This document shows, one piece after another, positions 26,718 through 37,148 of a stretch of 64,000 nt of DNA. The translations under genes were made by a program, and so were the position numbers. Below the pieces are notes generated by a model. That model saw only the letters and a list, made by a program, of their open reading frames with translations, was not told the origin of the DNA and ran no database searches. How positions within the stretch are numbered: position 1 is the first letter of the stretch; the number at the start of each line of letters is the position of its first letter. Source of the DNA: Phaeobacter gallaeciensis DSM 26640 (GTDB lineage Bacteria > Pseudomonadota > Alphaproteobacteria > Rhodobacterales > Rhodobacteraceae); the NCBI RefSeq assembly GCF_000511385.1, contig NC_023137.1, forward strand, positions 681,501-745,500, given 5' to 3'.

Positions 26718-27426
26718 CACACCCGATCCGGCTCTGAGCCAGACCATGCGCGATCAGGCCATGATGGAAGTGGTCTATAAAATCGTTCACGACCTGCGTG
26801 GTTCGGTGCGGGCCATCGCTGAATTGCCGAATTGGATTGAGGAGGACCTGCAGGATGTCGGCGTTGTGCTGCCCGAGGGGCCTGCGCAGTCGTTTGACCT
26901 GATGCGGCGCCATGCGGAAAAGCTGAACATGATGCTTGATCAGCTGTCGCGGTACTCCAAGACCGGATATCGCGAGACAGAGCGGGTTTCAGTCAGAACC
27001 TGTCTGGAACGGGCGATTGCGGCGCTGAACCTGCCGAGTGACATGCAGGTGCGGGCCCGATTTGATCCGGCGGAAATCGAGATGAATCCCGATGCGTTGA
27101 CGTCGATATTTCTGATCCTGTTGGGAAATGCTGCCGAGCACAACGAGGGACCGGTGCGCATTGCCGTGACCAGGCGCTTGCGCGACGGGTACTGGGACAT
27201 GATGCTACGTGACAACGGGGCTGGGTTTCCGGATGGAAAATTGGAACAGGTCTTTGATCCAATGAGCAAGTTTTCTGTCGCGGAGACCGGGGGAGCAGGG
27301 ATGGGCCTCGCGATTTTACGGCGTCTTGCCGACAGCTATGGCGGTGTTGTGGAAGCTCTACCGCCCCGAACCAAGCGGGACGGAGCGACCATTCGATTAC
27401 GCCTTAAACAGCTTCACCGCGATTGA
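26707..27426 (+). CDS. Soluble histidine kinase without sensor domain
   Basis: The 239-residue protein has only the phospho-acceptor region (KIVHDLRGSVRAIAEL, His28) and an ATP-binding domain (LGNAAEHNEG, DNGAGFP, GGAGMGLAILRRL). The box resembles that of the kinase at 23330 (HDLRAPLRAIS), so the two are probably related. The ATG at 26707 overlaps the binding-protein gene by 11 bases. With no input domain it may be driven by another protein, or serve as a phosphotransfer partner for the neighbouring receivers. Confidence 0.85.
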   Translation: MKHDTPDPALSQTMRDQAMMEVVYKIVHDLRGSVRAIAELPNWIEEDLQDVGVVLPEGPAQSFDLMRRHAEKLNMMLDQLSRYSKTGYRETERVSVRTCLERAIAALNLPSDMQVRARFDPAEIEMNPDALTSIFLILLGNAAEHNEGPVRIAVTRRLRDGYWDMMLRDNGAGFPDGKLEQVFDPMSKFSVAETGGAGMGLAILRRLADSYGGVVEALPPRTKRDGATIRLRLKQLHRD

Positions 27427-27447
27427 AGGGTGGCGATATGGTCCACC

Positions 27448-28140
27448 TTAATGGCGGACCGCATTGAAACTGTTGCTGTAATTTTCGATTTCGTCGAAGA
27501 AACGCCAGATGTTTAGACAGTGTGTTTCAATCTCATCAAGGGCTTCGGGGGAGGGGGTCAGCCCCTGATTATGGCAGCCGCGAATGAACGAGATCTGACG
27601 ATACATGCGTCGCAGTTTGGGCTGTAATTCACTGATGCAACCCTCCGCCATGCCCCGGATCACGTTGCGTGTGGCGTCTTGGACTTCAGATTTCATCGCC
27701 GGGTTTGAGAATGTCTCCGCAATGGAATTGTAGATCACACCATGCAGTTTTTCCGCGGTCAGATTGCCCTTGCCGACATAGTCCACACAACCGGCGCGAA
27801 TGGAACTGACCACCGCCTCGGTATCTTCGCGGCCAGAGATCATTACCACTGGCACCTCTTCGGTCTCCAGCCGTTTTTTGACCACGGCGACCGCTTCAAG
27901 GCCAGAGGCGTCGCGCAACTGGTGATCAATCAGGCAGAGATCAACAATGTTCTCTTCCAGTGCTTTTTCGAGGTCTTGAATGTCCGAACATGTAATCACC
28001 TCGACCGTCCGATCAGCCTGCGCAATGAGCCGACGCATTCGCGTCCGGTCAAATTCACTGTCGTCCAGCACCAAGACGCAGAGGTTGCTGGAGGGCAGTG
28101 TCGGGTGGCTGGTCTCTATTGTAACCTCAGTACCATTCAT
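27448..28140 (-). CDS. Response regulator with unknown C-terminal domain
   Basis: The 230-residue protein has an N-terminal receiver (VLDDSEFDRTRMR; phospho-acceptor Asp72 in LCLIDHQLRDASG; VVMISGRED; DYVGKGN) and a C-terminal helical region of about 85 residues with no recognised DNA-binding or enzyme motif (RGMAEGCISELQPKLRRMYR). It converges with the soluble kinase gene and ends 22 bases from it. The helical tail could be an interaction or phosphotransfer-like module. Confidence 0.82.
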   Translation of the reverse strand: MNGTEVTIETSHPTLPSSNLCVLVLDDSEFDRTRMRRLIAQADRTVEVITCSDIQDLEKALEENIVDLCLIDHQLRDASGLEAVAVVKKRLETEEVPVVMISGREDTEAVVSSIRAGCVDYVGKGNLTAEKLHGVIYNSIAETFSNPAMKSEVQDATRNVIRGMAEGCISELQPKLRRMYRQISFIRGCHNQGLTPSPEALDEIETHCLNIWRFFDEIENYSNSFNAVRH

Positions 28141-28471
28141 GATGACGCCCTTTCCAAAGACTGTGGCCAGAAACTGACATTTCAGCCTTAATGAAAGATT
28201 AATATGCCTGCCTCCTGTCGTTAAGACTTTAACCAGACAGCCGGGAGTTGTGTTTCTTCAAGTGGCTGGCTCCCCATGTTCATATGCTGTTAAGGCTGTT
28301 TTTCTCCTGTTTTCATGGGGTGATCGCATAATAGGTCTCAGTATTTTTGAGATTTCTTCGATTTTACTTTATCTATGAAATTGTTTGAGGCGATGCTGTT
28401 TTCCTAGAGTTACCCTGCCGCAATGCCCTCGTAAAATCGTTTGTATCAGCGTTGCGGAGGTTGGTGTCCCG
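28141..28471. other. Intergenic region
   Basis: These 331 bases hold the upstream region of the response regulator gene and the downstream region of the small membrane protein gene. They are AT-richer than the surroundings near 28185-28215 and 28340-28385. I see no gene, structured RNA or clear terminator. Confidence 0.5.
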
Positions 28472-28843
28472 CTAGAGCATCAGGCCGGCGAGTCCTAAAA
28501 GTGCCACCGGGACGAACAAAAAACCCTGAGGAATGTCCTTGTACCTCTGACCATTTAGAATCGGCAATGAGAGCCCCCAGGTGGCGTAGGCAGTGGCCAG
28601 GCCAGTGGCGATGATTGTAGCGATTTCGGCCTCGCCCGACCAGGCGGCCCAGAGGAAGAGCGCCGCCACAGCCGCCAAGTTTATGCTTACGAGATGCCAG
28701 CAGTAATAATTTACGTAACGCACTTCTGCCGACAGGTCGCGTGCCTCCAGCAGTGGGCGTGCGACGCTGGGACCGCCGGCAAAAATATGCAATAGGGTGT
28801 TGATGACAGACAGACCACCAGCGGCCAAGAGCCAGATATTCAT
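28472..28843 (-). CDS. Small four-helix membrane protein of unknown function
   Basis: The 123-residue product has about four hydrophobic segments (near 2-22, 48-66, 73-92, 104-122). It carries a conserved-looking YVNYYCWHLVSIN stretch at the start of the second segment. It stands alone between unrelated genes. I do not recognise a function. Confidence 0.65.
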   Translation of the reverse strand: MNIWLLAAGGLSVINTLLHIFAGGPSVARPLLEARDLSAEVRYVNYYCWHLVSINLAAVAALFLWAAWSGEAEIATIIATGLATAYATWGLSLPILNGQRYKDIPQGFLFVPVALLGLAGLML

Positions 28844-28974
28844 GCGCGTTCATGCTCCAAACGGTTTGAGAACCTATTGAGCGCAGAAGATGTCGGGTCT
28901 ACCGCAGCAGGGCAATGTGGCAGACTGCCAGCGCGACAATACGCGCCTGAGCCCACAAGTATACCGTCAGGTCT

Positions 28975-29832
28975 TCAGGTCATGATTTGGGTTAGCTCGG
29001 CCCATTGGGCACGGCTGACCGCATCCTGCCCAGCGATCATCCAATAGGTGGCGTGATGGTCAAGGCGGTCCTGACCCATCCGCACCAGCCGCCCGGCTGC
29101 CAGATCCTGATGGCAGAGCGGCAGGGAACCCAGTAGCACGCCAGTGCTGGCACGGGCCGCCCCCAGAGCGGACAGAAACGTATCAAATCGCAGATGCGGC
29201 ACCGGCGTTGATCCACCGCCGTGACAGGCAACCCAATCCGGCCATCCCGGCCGAGGTCCAGAGCAGGCAATCCGGGGCCACTCGCTCCAGTGCCCGCCTC
29301 TGCGGCCAATCAACTCCGGGGAGGCCATGGGGGCGATCCCTTCGGAATAGAGCGGAAGCTTGTAGGGATGCGGCCAGTCGCCAACACCGTAGCGGATGCG
29401 GACCACCTCGTCCTCTACCGCATCATGGGCGCCCAGAACCATGGTCCGTATCGCCAACTGGCCGCCTGCGACGTCGCTCAGGGCGGCAAGCCGCGGGGTG
29501 AGCCACAAATCAATGACCGATTGGCTTGCGGAAATCGTCAGCTGTCGTCGTCCGGTGCCAAACAGCGCTTCGGAGCTGTCGCGCATTGTATCCAGAGCCG
29601 ACTGGATGTGTGGCAACCAGGCTTCGCCCTCCACGGTCAGGGTCACGGCGCGGGGGTGGCGGTGAAACAGCGCTGTGCCCAGCCGTTTCTCCAGCTGGGC
29701 GATACGCTGTGAAATGGCGGATTGAGTGATCCCGGTTTCCGCAGCCGCCGCGGTAAAGCTGCCGCAGCGTGCCGCCGCCTCAAAGGCGCGGATCCATTCC
29801 AGGGGCGGCAGGGTGGGGCGCTGCTGTTGCAT
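28975..29832 (-). CDS. LysR-family regulator, candidate controller of tmpAB
   Basis: The 285-residue protein has a LysR winged helix-turn-helix at residues 10-70 (EWIRAFEAAARCGSFTAAA, ITQSAISQRIAQLEKRLG) and a GcvA/AmpR-like effector domain. It is divergent from tmpA with 111 bases between the starts, the usual layout for a LysR regulator and its target. The AT-rich stretch at 29858-29878 is a plausible operator zone. Confidence 0.9.
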   Translation of the reverse strand: MQQQRPTLPPLEWIRAFEAAARCGSFTAAAAETGITQSAISQRIAQLEKRLGTALFHRHPRAVTLTVEGEAWLPHIQSALDTMRDSSEALFGTGRRQLTISASQSVIDLWLTPRLAALSDVAGGQLAIRTMVLGAHDAVEDEVVRIRYGVGDWPHPYKLPLYSEGIAPMASPELIGRRGGHWSEWPRIACSGPRPGWPDWVACHGGGSTPVPHLRFDTFLSALGAARASTGVLLGSLPLCHQDLAAGRLVRMGQDRLDHHATYWMIAGQDAVSRAQWAELTQIMT

Positions 29833-29871
29833 TAGCTGACCTTGGCCTTAGTGCGGATATTCCTAATTTGA

Positions 29872-31709
<1,838 letters not shown>

Positions 31710-31736
31710 GTTTTGAGCCGACGATAGAATTAGACG

Positions 31737-31773
31737 AAAAATGCGGCCTCTCTCAGCTTGGAGAGGGGCCGCA
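31737..31773 (-). terminator. Terminator of the leftward amine/amino-alcohol operon
   Basis: TGCGGCC (31742-31748) and CTCTC pair with GAGAG and GGCCGCA (31767-31773). On the minus strand the hairpin is followed by TTTT. It lies between the end of the alcohol dehydrogenase gene and the end of tmpB. Confidence 0.8.
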
Positions 31774-31888
31774 GTCTTAAGGTGCCCTATGCTGCGTCAA
31801 AGACGCGCCGGGTCATCTATGTGCTGCGCTTAGCCGGGGGACGGAACAAGCGCAGCCGCAGGATCATTGCAGATATGCTCTGCTTAGA

Positions 31889-33034
31889 TCACATGGCATC
31901 CTTGAACAGCTGGGTGAGATTGGCCTCGTCAAGAACGACAGGGTTGCCGCCGCAGGAGGGATCAATCAGCGCGCCCTTTACCAGGTCGGGGATGGCCGCC
32001 TCCGTGACGCCCAGTTCGGACAATCCGCGCGGGATGCCGAGACTGTCGTTCAGGTCCTGCACATAGGTGCAGAAGCCTTCAAAGCCGCCTTCGATGCCCA
32101 GATAGGCCGCCGCCATATTGAACCGCTCCCGGATTTCCGGCGCGTTGAAGGCCAGCACCGCAGGCATGCAGACCGCATTGGTGGTGCCGTGGTGGGTGTT
32201 GAAGACAGCGCCGATCGGGTGGCTCATGGCGTGGATTGCGCCCAGACCTTTCTGGAAGGCGGTGGCGCCCATGGCGGCGGCGGACATCATCTGCGCACGG
32301 GCTTCAATGTCGGTGCCGTCGGCATAGGCGCGTGGCAGATACTCCTTGACCAGGCGCATGCCTTCCAGCGCGATGCCCTGGGACATCGGGTGGTAATGGG
32401 GTGAGGAGAACGCCTCGACACAATGCGCGAAGGCATCCAGACCGGTGCCTGCGGTGATGAACTTCGGCATGCCGACGGTCAGTTCGGGATCGCAGATCAC
32501 CACGGTGGGCAGCACCTTGGGGTGGAAGATGATCTTTTTCTGATGGGTCACACTGTCGGTGATCACGGAGGCGCGACCCACTTCGGAACCGGTGCCCGCT
32601 GTGGTCGGCACCGCGATGATCGGGGCGATGGCATCAGCGTCGGCACGGGTCCACCAGTCGCCGATATCTTCAAAATCCCACACCGGACGGCTCTGACCGC
32701 ACATGAAAGCGACCATCTTGCCCAGATCGAGACCCGAGCCGCCGCCAAAAGCGATCACCCCGTCATGGTCACCTGCCTTATAGGCGGCAACACCGGCCTC
32801 CAGGTTCTTCTCATTCGGGTTGGGATCAACCTCTGAGAACATCGCCCGGCCGAGGCCCGCAGCCTCCAGGATATCGAGCGTGGATTGGGTGACCGGCAGA
32901 TCGGCCAGGCCTTTGTCGGTGACCAGCAGCGGCTTTTTCATGCCCGCTGCCGTGCAGGCCTCGGCCAGTTCCTTGATCCGGCCAGCGCCAAACTTGATTG
33001 CGGTCGGGTAGGACCAGTTTCCAACAAGAGTCAT
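31889..33034 (-). CDS. Iron-containing alcohol dehydrogenase
   Basis: The 381-residue protein has the group III alcohol dehydrogenase motifs: GGGSGLDLGK for the nucleotide, TTAGTGSEV, and the iron ligands in GTGLDAFAHCVEAF and HAMSHPIGAVFNTHHGT. It would oxidise a primary alcohol to an aldehyde with NAD. It is the last gene of the leftward operon, after the aldehyde dehydrogenase and gamma-glutamyl ligase-like genes. Confidence 0.92.
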   Translation of the reverse strand: MTLVGNWSYPTAIKFGAGRIKELAEACTAAGMKKPLLVTDKGLADLPVTQSTLDILEAAGLGRAMFSEVDPNPNEKNLEAGVAAYKAGDHDGVIAFGGGSGLDLGKMVAFMCGQSRPVWDFEDIGDWWTRADADAIAPIIAVPTTAGTGSEVGRASVITDSVTHQKKIIFHPKVLPTVVICDPELTVGMPKFITAGTGLDAFAHCVEAFSSPHYHPMSQGIALEGMRLVKEYLPRAYADGTDIEARAQMMSAAAMGATAFQKGLGAIHAMSHPIGAVFNTHHGTTNAVCMPAVLAFNAPEIRERFNMAAAYLGIEGGFEGFCTYVQDLNDSLGIPRGLSELGVTEAAIPDLVKGALIDPSCGGNPVVLDEANLTQLFKDAM

Positions 33035-33062
33035 AGGTGTGTTCCTGTGATGAAGCCGGGGA

Positions 33063-33122
33063 GGGGGCGCTGCCCCCGCTTGCCCTGCGGCAAGCCCCCC
33101 GGAGTATTTTTCGGAAAGATGA
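33063..33122. repeat. Dispersed intergenic repeat unit, copy 1
   Basis: The gap between the dehydrogenase genes holds two GC-rich hairpins (33063-33077; GCTTGCC 33078-33084 with GGCAAGC 33089-33095) followed by GAGTATTTTTCGGAAAGATGA (33102-33122). A near copy of the last part lies inverted at 34553-34572. Similar GC-hairpin plus GTATTTTT strings are common between Roseobacter genes, from general recollection. Confidence 0.55.
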
Positions 33123-33128
33123 CGGGGT

Positions 33129-34511
33129 TCAGCCCGTGACCTTTTTCAGATGATAGGATTTTGGACGGGTGAGGTTATGATAGCCGATGACAGAGAGGCC
33201 GCCCCCGCGCCCGGTGTTCTTGCAGCCGGTCCAGCACAGGCCGGGGTCCAGGTAATCGGCGCGGTTCATGAAGACGGTGCCGGTTTCGATCTGATCACCA
33301 ACACGGGTCGCGCGCTCGACATCGCGCGTCCACAGCGAGGCCGTGAGGCCAAATTCGCTGTCATTCATCAGCTGGATGGCCTCCGCGTCGGAGGTGACTT
33401 TCATGATGCCCACCACGGGGCCAAAGCTCTCGTCGCGCATCACCCGCATGTCATGGGTCACATTGGTCAGGATCTGCGGGGTCAGATAGGCGCCGCCGTC
33501 ATCCTCTGCAAATGTTTCGATATGAGCCACGGCGCCTGCCTCAACGGCCTCGGCAATCTGGCTACGCACTTCGTTTGCAAAGCGCACATTGGCCATCGGG
33601 CCGATGGTGGTCTCCTGCGCGAGGGGATTGCCCAGTTTGTAGCCTTTGACGATCGCCACGGCCTTTTCGACGAAGGCGTCATAAAGGCTCTCATGTACAT
33701 AGATCCGCTCGATCCCGCAGCAACACTGTCCGGAATTGAACATGGCGCCATCAATCAACGTATCCACCGCTGCATCGAGATCGGCGTCTTCCATCACATA
33801 GCCCGGATCCTTGCCGCCCAGCTCGGTCCCGACACCGGTAAAGGTGCCCGCTGCCGCGCGCTCCATCGCCTGACCGCCACCAACAGAGCCGGTGAAGTTG
33901 ACGAAGTCGAAGGCCTTATCTGCAATCAGCGTTGATGTGGTGTCATGGTCGAGGAAGATATTCTGGAACACATCCGCCGGAACGCCCGCCGACTGGAAGG
34001 CCTGCGCCATGCGCTCGCCCACCAAGAGCGTCTGGGTGGCGTGTTTCAGCACCACGGTATTGCCCGCAATCAGGGCAGGCGCGACGGTGTTGATGGCGGT
34101 CATATAGGGGTAGTTCCAAGGCGCCACTACCAGCACCACGCCGTGGGGAACATGTTTGATGTAGCGCTTGAAGGTCGCGTCTTCGCCGACCTCGATATCG
34201 GCCAGCGCCTCTTCGGCGATCTGCGCCATATGGCTGGCCCGTTCGTTGAAGCCGCCGAACTCGCCGCCATAGCGCACCGGCCGACCCATCATATGGGCAA
34301 GCTCGGGCACGATTTCATCGTTCATTGCGCCTACAGCCGCCACACCGGCCATCACCAGGTCGATGCGTTCCTGCAGGGGCCGGGCAGCCCAGGCTGTCTG
34401 GGCCGTGCGGGCTGCGGTCACGCACTCCGCTGCGGCCTCCGGTGACAGCGTCTCACGCTCGGCATAGACCGATCCGTCGATCGGTGAGATACATTTCAGG
34501 GTCTGGCCCAT
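33129..34511 (-). CDS. Aldehyde dehydrogenase
   Basis: The 460-residue protein has the NAD-binding PWNYPYMTAINTVAPAL segment, FTGSVGGG, the general base in TELGGKDP, and the nucleophilic Cys in FNSGQCCCGIER. It converts an aldehyde to the acid. The ATG at 34511 (MGQTLKC) is preferred because GAGGA precedes it; the frame is open to 34619. It would act between the alcohol dehydrogenase and a final hydrolase in the proposed gamma-glutamyl route. Confidence 0.9.
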   Translation of the reverse strand: MGQTLKCISPIDGSVYAERETLSPEAAAECVTAARTAQTAWAARPLQERIDLVMAGVAAVGAMNDEIVPELAHMMGRPVRYGGEFGGFNERASHMAQIAEEALADIEVGEDATFKRYIKHVPHGVVLVVAPWNYPYMTAINTVAPALIAGNTVVLKHATQTLLVGERMAQAFQSAGVPADVFQNIFLDHDTTSTLIADKAFDFVNFTGSVGGGQAMERAAAGTFTGVGTELGGKDPGYVMEDADLDAAVDTLIDGAMFNSGQCCCGIERIYVHESLYDAFVEKAVAIVKGYKLGNPLAQETTIGPMANVRFANEVRSQIAEAVEAGAVAHIETFAEDDGGAYLTPQILTNVTHDMRVMRDESFGPVVGIMKVTSDAEAIQLMNDSEFGLTASLWTRDVERATRVGDQIETGTVFMNRADYLDPGLCWTGCKNTGRGGGLSVIGYHNLTRPKSYHLKKVTG

Positions 34512-34552
34512 GGTCTTCCTCATGTGGTTTGACGGAGGCCACGCCCCCATTG

Positions 34553-34572
34553 TCATCTTTCCAAAGATACTC
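34553..34572. repeat. Dispersed intergenic repeat unit, copy 2 (inverted)
   Basis: On the minus strand this reads GAGTATCTTTGGAAAGATGA, differing from copy 1 by one substitution and one missing base. The two copies face each other across the aldehyde dehydrogenase gene. Confidence 0.5.
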
Positions 34573-34593
34573 TCGCCGAAGGCTCTGCGCGCC

Positions 34594-35946
34594 TCAGGCG
34601 CGCTCGAACCCGCGGGCAATCTCGTAATCGGTCACGATCCGCTCGAAATCTTCGATCTCGACCTCGGCAGCGCGCACGTAGTGGTCCACCACGTCATCGC
34701 CCATCGCAGTCCGCAACATGGCCGAGCCTTTGAGTGCCACAGCCGCATCCCGCAGCGTGCCTGGGATCATGCCGGTGTCGCCCTGATAGACATCGCCCTT
34801 GGTAGGGGCTTGCAGCTCCAGACCTTCCTCGATGCCCGCTATACCTGCGGCTAGCATGCCGGCAATGGCCAGATAAGGGTTCATGTCCGAGCCCGGAATG
34901 CGGCATTCGACGCGGATGGCTTTGCTGCCGACGCCACAGAGACGATAGCCCGCCGTGCGGTTGTCCACCGACCAGATGATCCGGGTCGGGGCAAAGGTGC
35001 CCTTCATGAAGCGTTTGTAGCTGTTGATATAGGGCGCCATGAAGGCGGTGTAATCCGGCGCGTATTTCAGCAATCCCGCCATGTAATTCTTCATCAGGGG
35101 TGACATGCCCAGCTCATCGCTCTCGTCAAAGAACGCAGGCTTGCCGTCCTGCCACAGCGACTGATGCACATGGGAGGAGGAGCCGACCTTGTCGTGGCTC
35201 CATTTCGGCAGGAACGTCACCGCATGGCCCTGTTGCTGGGCGATTTCCTTCACAGCGTGCTTGGCGATGGTGTGATATTCTGCTGTGTCCATCGCCGCGG
35301 CGTATTTGATGTTCAGCTCTTCCTGACCGGTCTCTGCTTCGCCTTTGGAGTTCTCGATTGGCAGGCCCGCGTCCCACAGGTGATTGCGGATCGGGCGCAA
35401 CACATGCTCTTCGCGAGAGGTCTGCAGGATGCTATAGTCTTCATTATAGCCCGAGATCGGCTCCAGATCGCGGAATCCTGATTTGCGGATCGCATCAAAG
35501 CTCTTCTCGAAGAGAAAAAACTCCAGCTCGGTGGCGCACATCGCATCAAACCCCATCTCCTTGAGACGGGTCACCTGACGCTTCAGGATGGAGCGGGGGG
35601 AATGGGGAACCTCTTTATGGGTGTGGTGATCCAGCACATCGCAAAGCACCATCACCGTGCCTTCAAGCCAAGGCACCGGGCGCAAGGTGGCGAGGTCGGG
35701 CTTCATGACGTAGTCGCCATAGCCGTTTTCCCAGCTGGTCGAAGCATAGCCATCCGGTGTCGCCATCGCCAGATCGGTGGCCAGAAGATAGTTGCAGCAG
35801 TGGGTTTCCTCCCAGGCGCCATTCACGAAATGTTTGGCGTGGAAGCGCTTGCCCATCAGGCGCCCTTGCATGTCCACAAGGCACACGAGAACTGTATCAA
35901 CCGTGCCGTCGGCAACCTGGTCCTTAAGAGTGTCGAAGGAGAGCAT
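34594..35946 (-). CDS. Glutamine-synthetase-family gamma-glutamyl-amine ligase (PuuA/IpuC-like)
   Basis: The 450-residue protein carries glutamine synthetase motifs (TELEFFLFEKS, KWSHDKVGSSSHVHQSL, WSVDNRTAGYRL, VECRIPGSDMNPYLA) but is shorter and more diverged than GlnA and has no adenylylation-type tail. Family members attach the gamma-carboxyl of glutamate to an amine such as putrescine, isopropylamine or ethanolamine. Its place beside two dehydrogenases, a TRAP transporter and an N-formylglutamate-amidohydrolase-like gene supports amine catabolism rather than ammonia assimilation. Confidence 0.88.
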   Translation of the reverse strand: MLSFDTLKDQVADGTVDTVLVCLVDMQGRLMGKRFHAKHFVNGAWEETHCCNYLLATDLAMATPDGYASTSWENGYGDYVMKPDLATLRPVPWLEGTVMVLCDVLDHHTHKEVPHSPRSILKRQVTRLKEMGFDAMCATELEFFLFEKSFDAIRKSGFRDLEPISGYNEDYSILQTSREEHVLRPIRNHLWDAGLPIENSKGEAETGQEELNIKYAAAMDTAEYHTIAKHAVKEIAQQQGHAVTFLPKWSHDKVGSSSHVHQSLWQDGKPAFFDESDELGMSPLMKNYMAGLLKYAPDYTAFMAPYINSYKRFMKGTFAPTRIIWSVDNRTAGYRLCGVGSKAIRVECRIPGSDMNPYLAIAGMLAAGIAGIEEGLELQAPTKGDVYQGDTGMIPGTLRDAAVALKGSAMLRTAMGDDVVDHYVRAAEVEIEDFERIVTDYEIARGFERA

Positions 35947-36012
35947 GAGCAGCCCTTTGCATTTTGAGGCCAGAACTTTTTGACAAAAAAGTTTGGCAAA
36001 TTCCTTGAGTAA

Positions 36013-36045
36013 GGGATTTGGCCCACCCCACGCAGGCCAAATCCC
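36013..36045. repeat. Intercistronic hairpin between dctP and the ligase gene
   Basis: GGGATTTGGCC (36013-36023) pairs perfectly with GGCCAAATCCC (36035-36045). It has no T run on the leftward transcript. It may protect the 3' end of the binding-protein message and set its level above that of the downstream enzyme genes. Confidence 0.65.
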
Positions 36046-36062
36046 GATTTGTGAACCGACGT

Positions 36063-37097
36063 TTAGCCGTAGCGGTAGGGGCGTCCGGCTTTCTGCATGT
36101 CGGCGTTGTACTTCTTGATGATCTCCACAACACGCGCCTTGGTCGGGCTTTCGGCTGCGATCTCATCCCAGAACTTATAGGCAGCCTCTTCAACGGTGGC
36201 CCATTCTTCGTCGGGGATGGAAGTCAGCTCCATTTTCGGGCCGTTGACGCGCAGGTCTGCTTCGCCGCCCCAGTACCACCACTGGCGGTAATAATGCGAC
36301 TGGTCACAGCAGACGCGGAACAAAGTCTGCAGATCTTCCGGCAGCTCGTTCCAGCGACCTTGGTTGGCAAAGAAAGACCCAGCCCAGGCACCGGAGATGT
36401 TGTTGGTCAGGAAGTAGTTGGTCACATCTGCCCAACCGACGGTGTAATCCTCGGTGATGCCGGACCATGCGATCCCGTCGAGTTCGCCAGTCTGCATGGC
36501 GACTTCGATATCTTCCCAGGGCAGGGTGACAGGCACCACGCCGAACTGGCTGAGGAAGCGGCCAGCGGTCGGGAAGGTGAAAACGCGTTTGCCTTTCAGA
36601 TCTGCCAGGCTGCGGATCGGATCCTTGGTGGCAAAGTGGCAGGGATCCCAGGCGCCGGCCGAGATGTGCTTCACGCCGACCTTGGAGTATTCTTCGTCCC
36701 AGATCTCATTCAGGCCATATTTGTTGAACAGGACCGGCACGTCGAGCGAATAGCGCGAGGCAAAGGGGAAGTAACCGCCAAAGACCGTCACATCGGTCGG
36801 GGAGGCCATCGAGTCATCATCGGACTGCACTGCATCGATGGTGCCACGCTGCATGGCGCGGAACAATTCGCCGGTGGGGACCAACTGATCGGCATAATAA
36901 AGCTCGATCTGCATACGGTCGCCTGCGATCTTGTTGAACATGTCGATGGCGGGTTTCACCACATGTTCGGCCAGCGCCGCACCGGCATAGGTCTGCATAC
37001 GCCATGTGATCTTGGACTGGGCCAGTGCAGGGGTGGCCAGCGGGGCTGCGAGGGCACCGACACCGGCAGTCTGAATAAACTTACGTCTTGTCGTCAT
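36063..37097 (-). CDS. dctP: TRAP transporter substrate-binding protein DctP
   Basis: The 344-residue protein starts with a twin-arginine signal (TTRRKFIQTAGVGALAAP) and reads as a DctP-family binding protein, with the ligand arginine region in DLKGKRVFTFPTAGRFL and TGELDGIAWSG. It is related by eye to the TakP-type subgroup. TRAP binding proteins bring carboxylate-bearing substrates; here a zwitterionic amine-containing ligand would fit the enzymes. It is followed by a hairpin and then the ligase gene. Confidence 0.9.
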   Translation of the reverse strand: MTTRRKFIQTAGVGALAAPLATPALAQSKITWRMQTYAGAALAEHVVKPAIDMFNKIAGDRMQIELYYADQLVPTGELFRAMQRGTIDAVQSDDDSMASPTDVTVFGGYFPFASRYSLDVPVLFNKYGLNEIWDEEYSKVGVKHISAGAWDPCHFATKDPIRSLADLKGKRVFTFPTAGRFLSQFGVVPVTLPWEDIEVAMQTGELDGIAWSGITEDYTVGWADVTNYFLTNNISGAWAGSFFANQGRWNELPEDLQTLFRVCCDQSHYYRQWWYWGGEADLRVNGPKMELTSIPDEEWATVEEAAYKFWDEIAAESPTKARVVEIIKKYNADMQKAGRPYRYG

Positions 37098-37148
37098 ATC
37101 TCTTCTCCATGTTGAATGTCCGGCCCCCTTGCAGGGCTCTTCTGAGGG

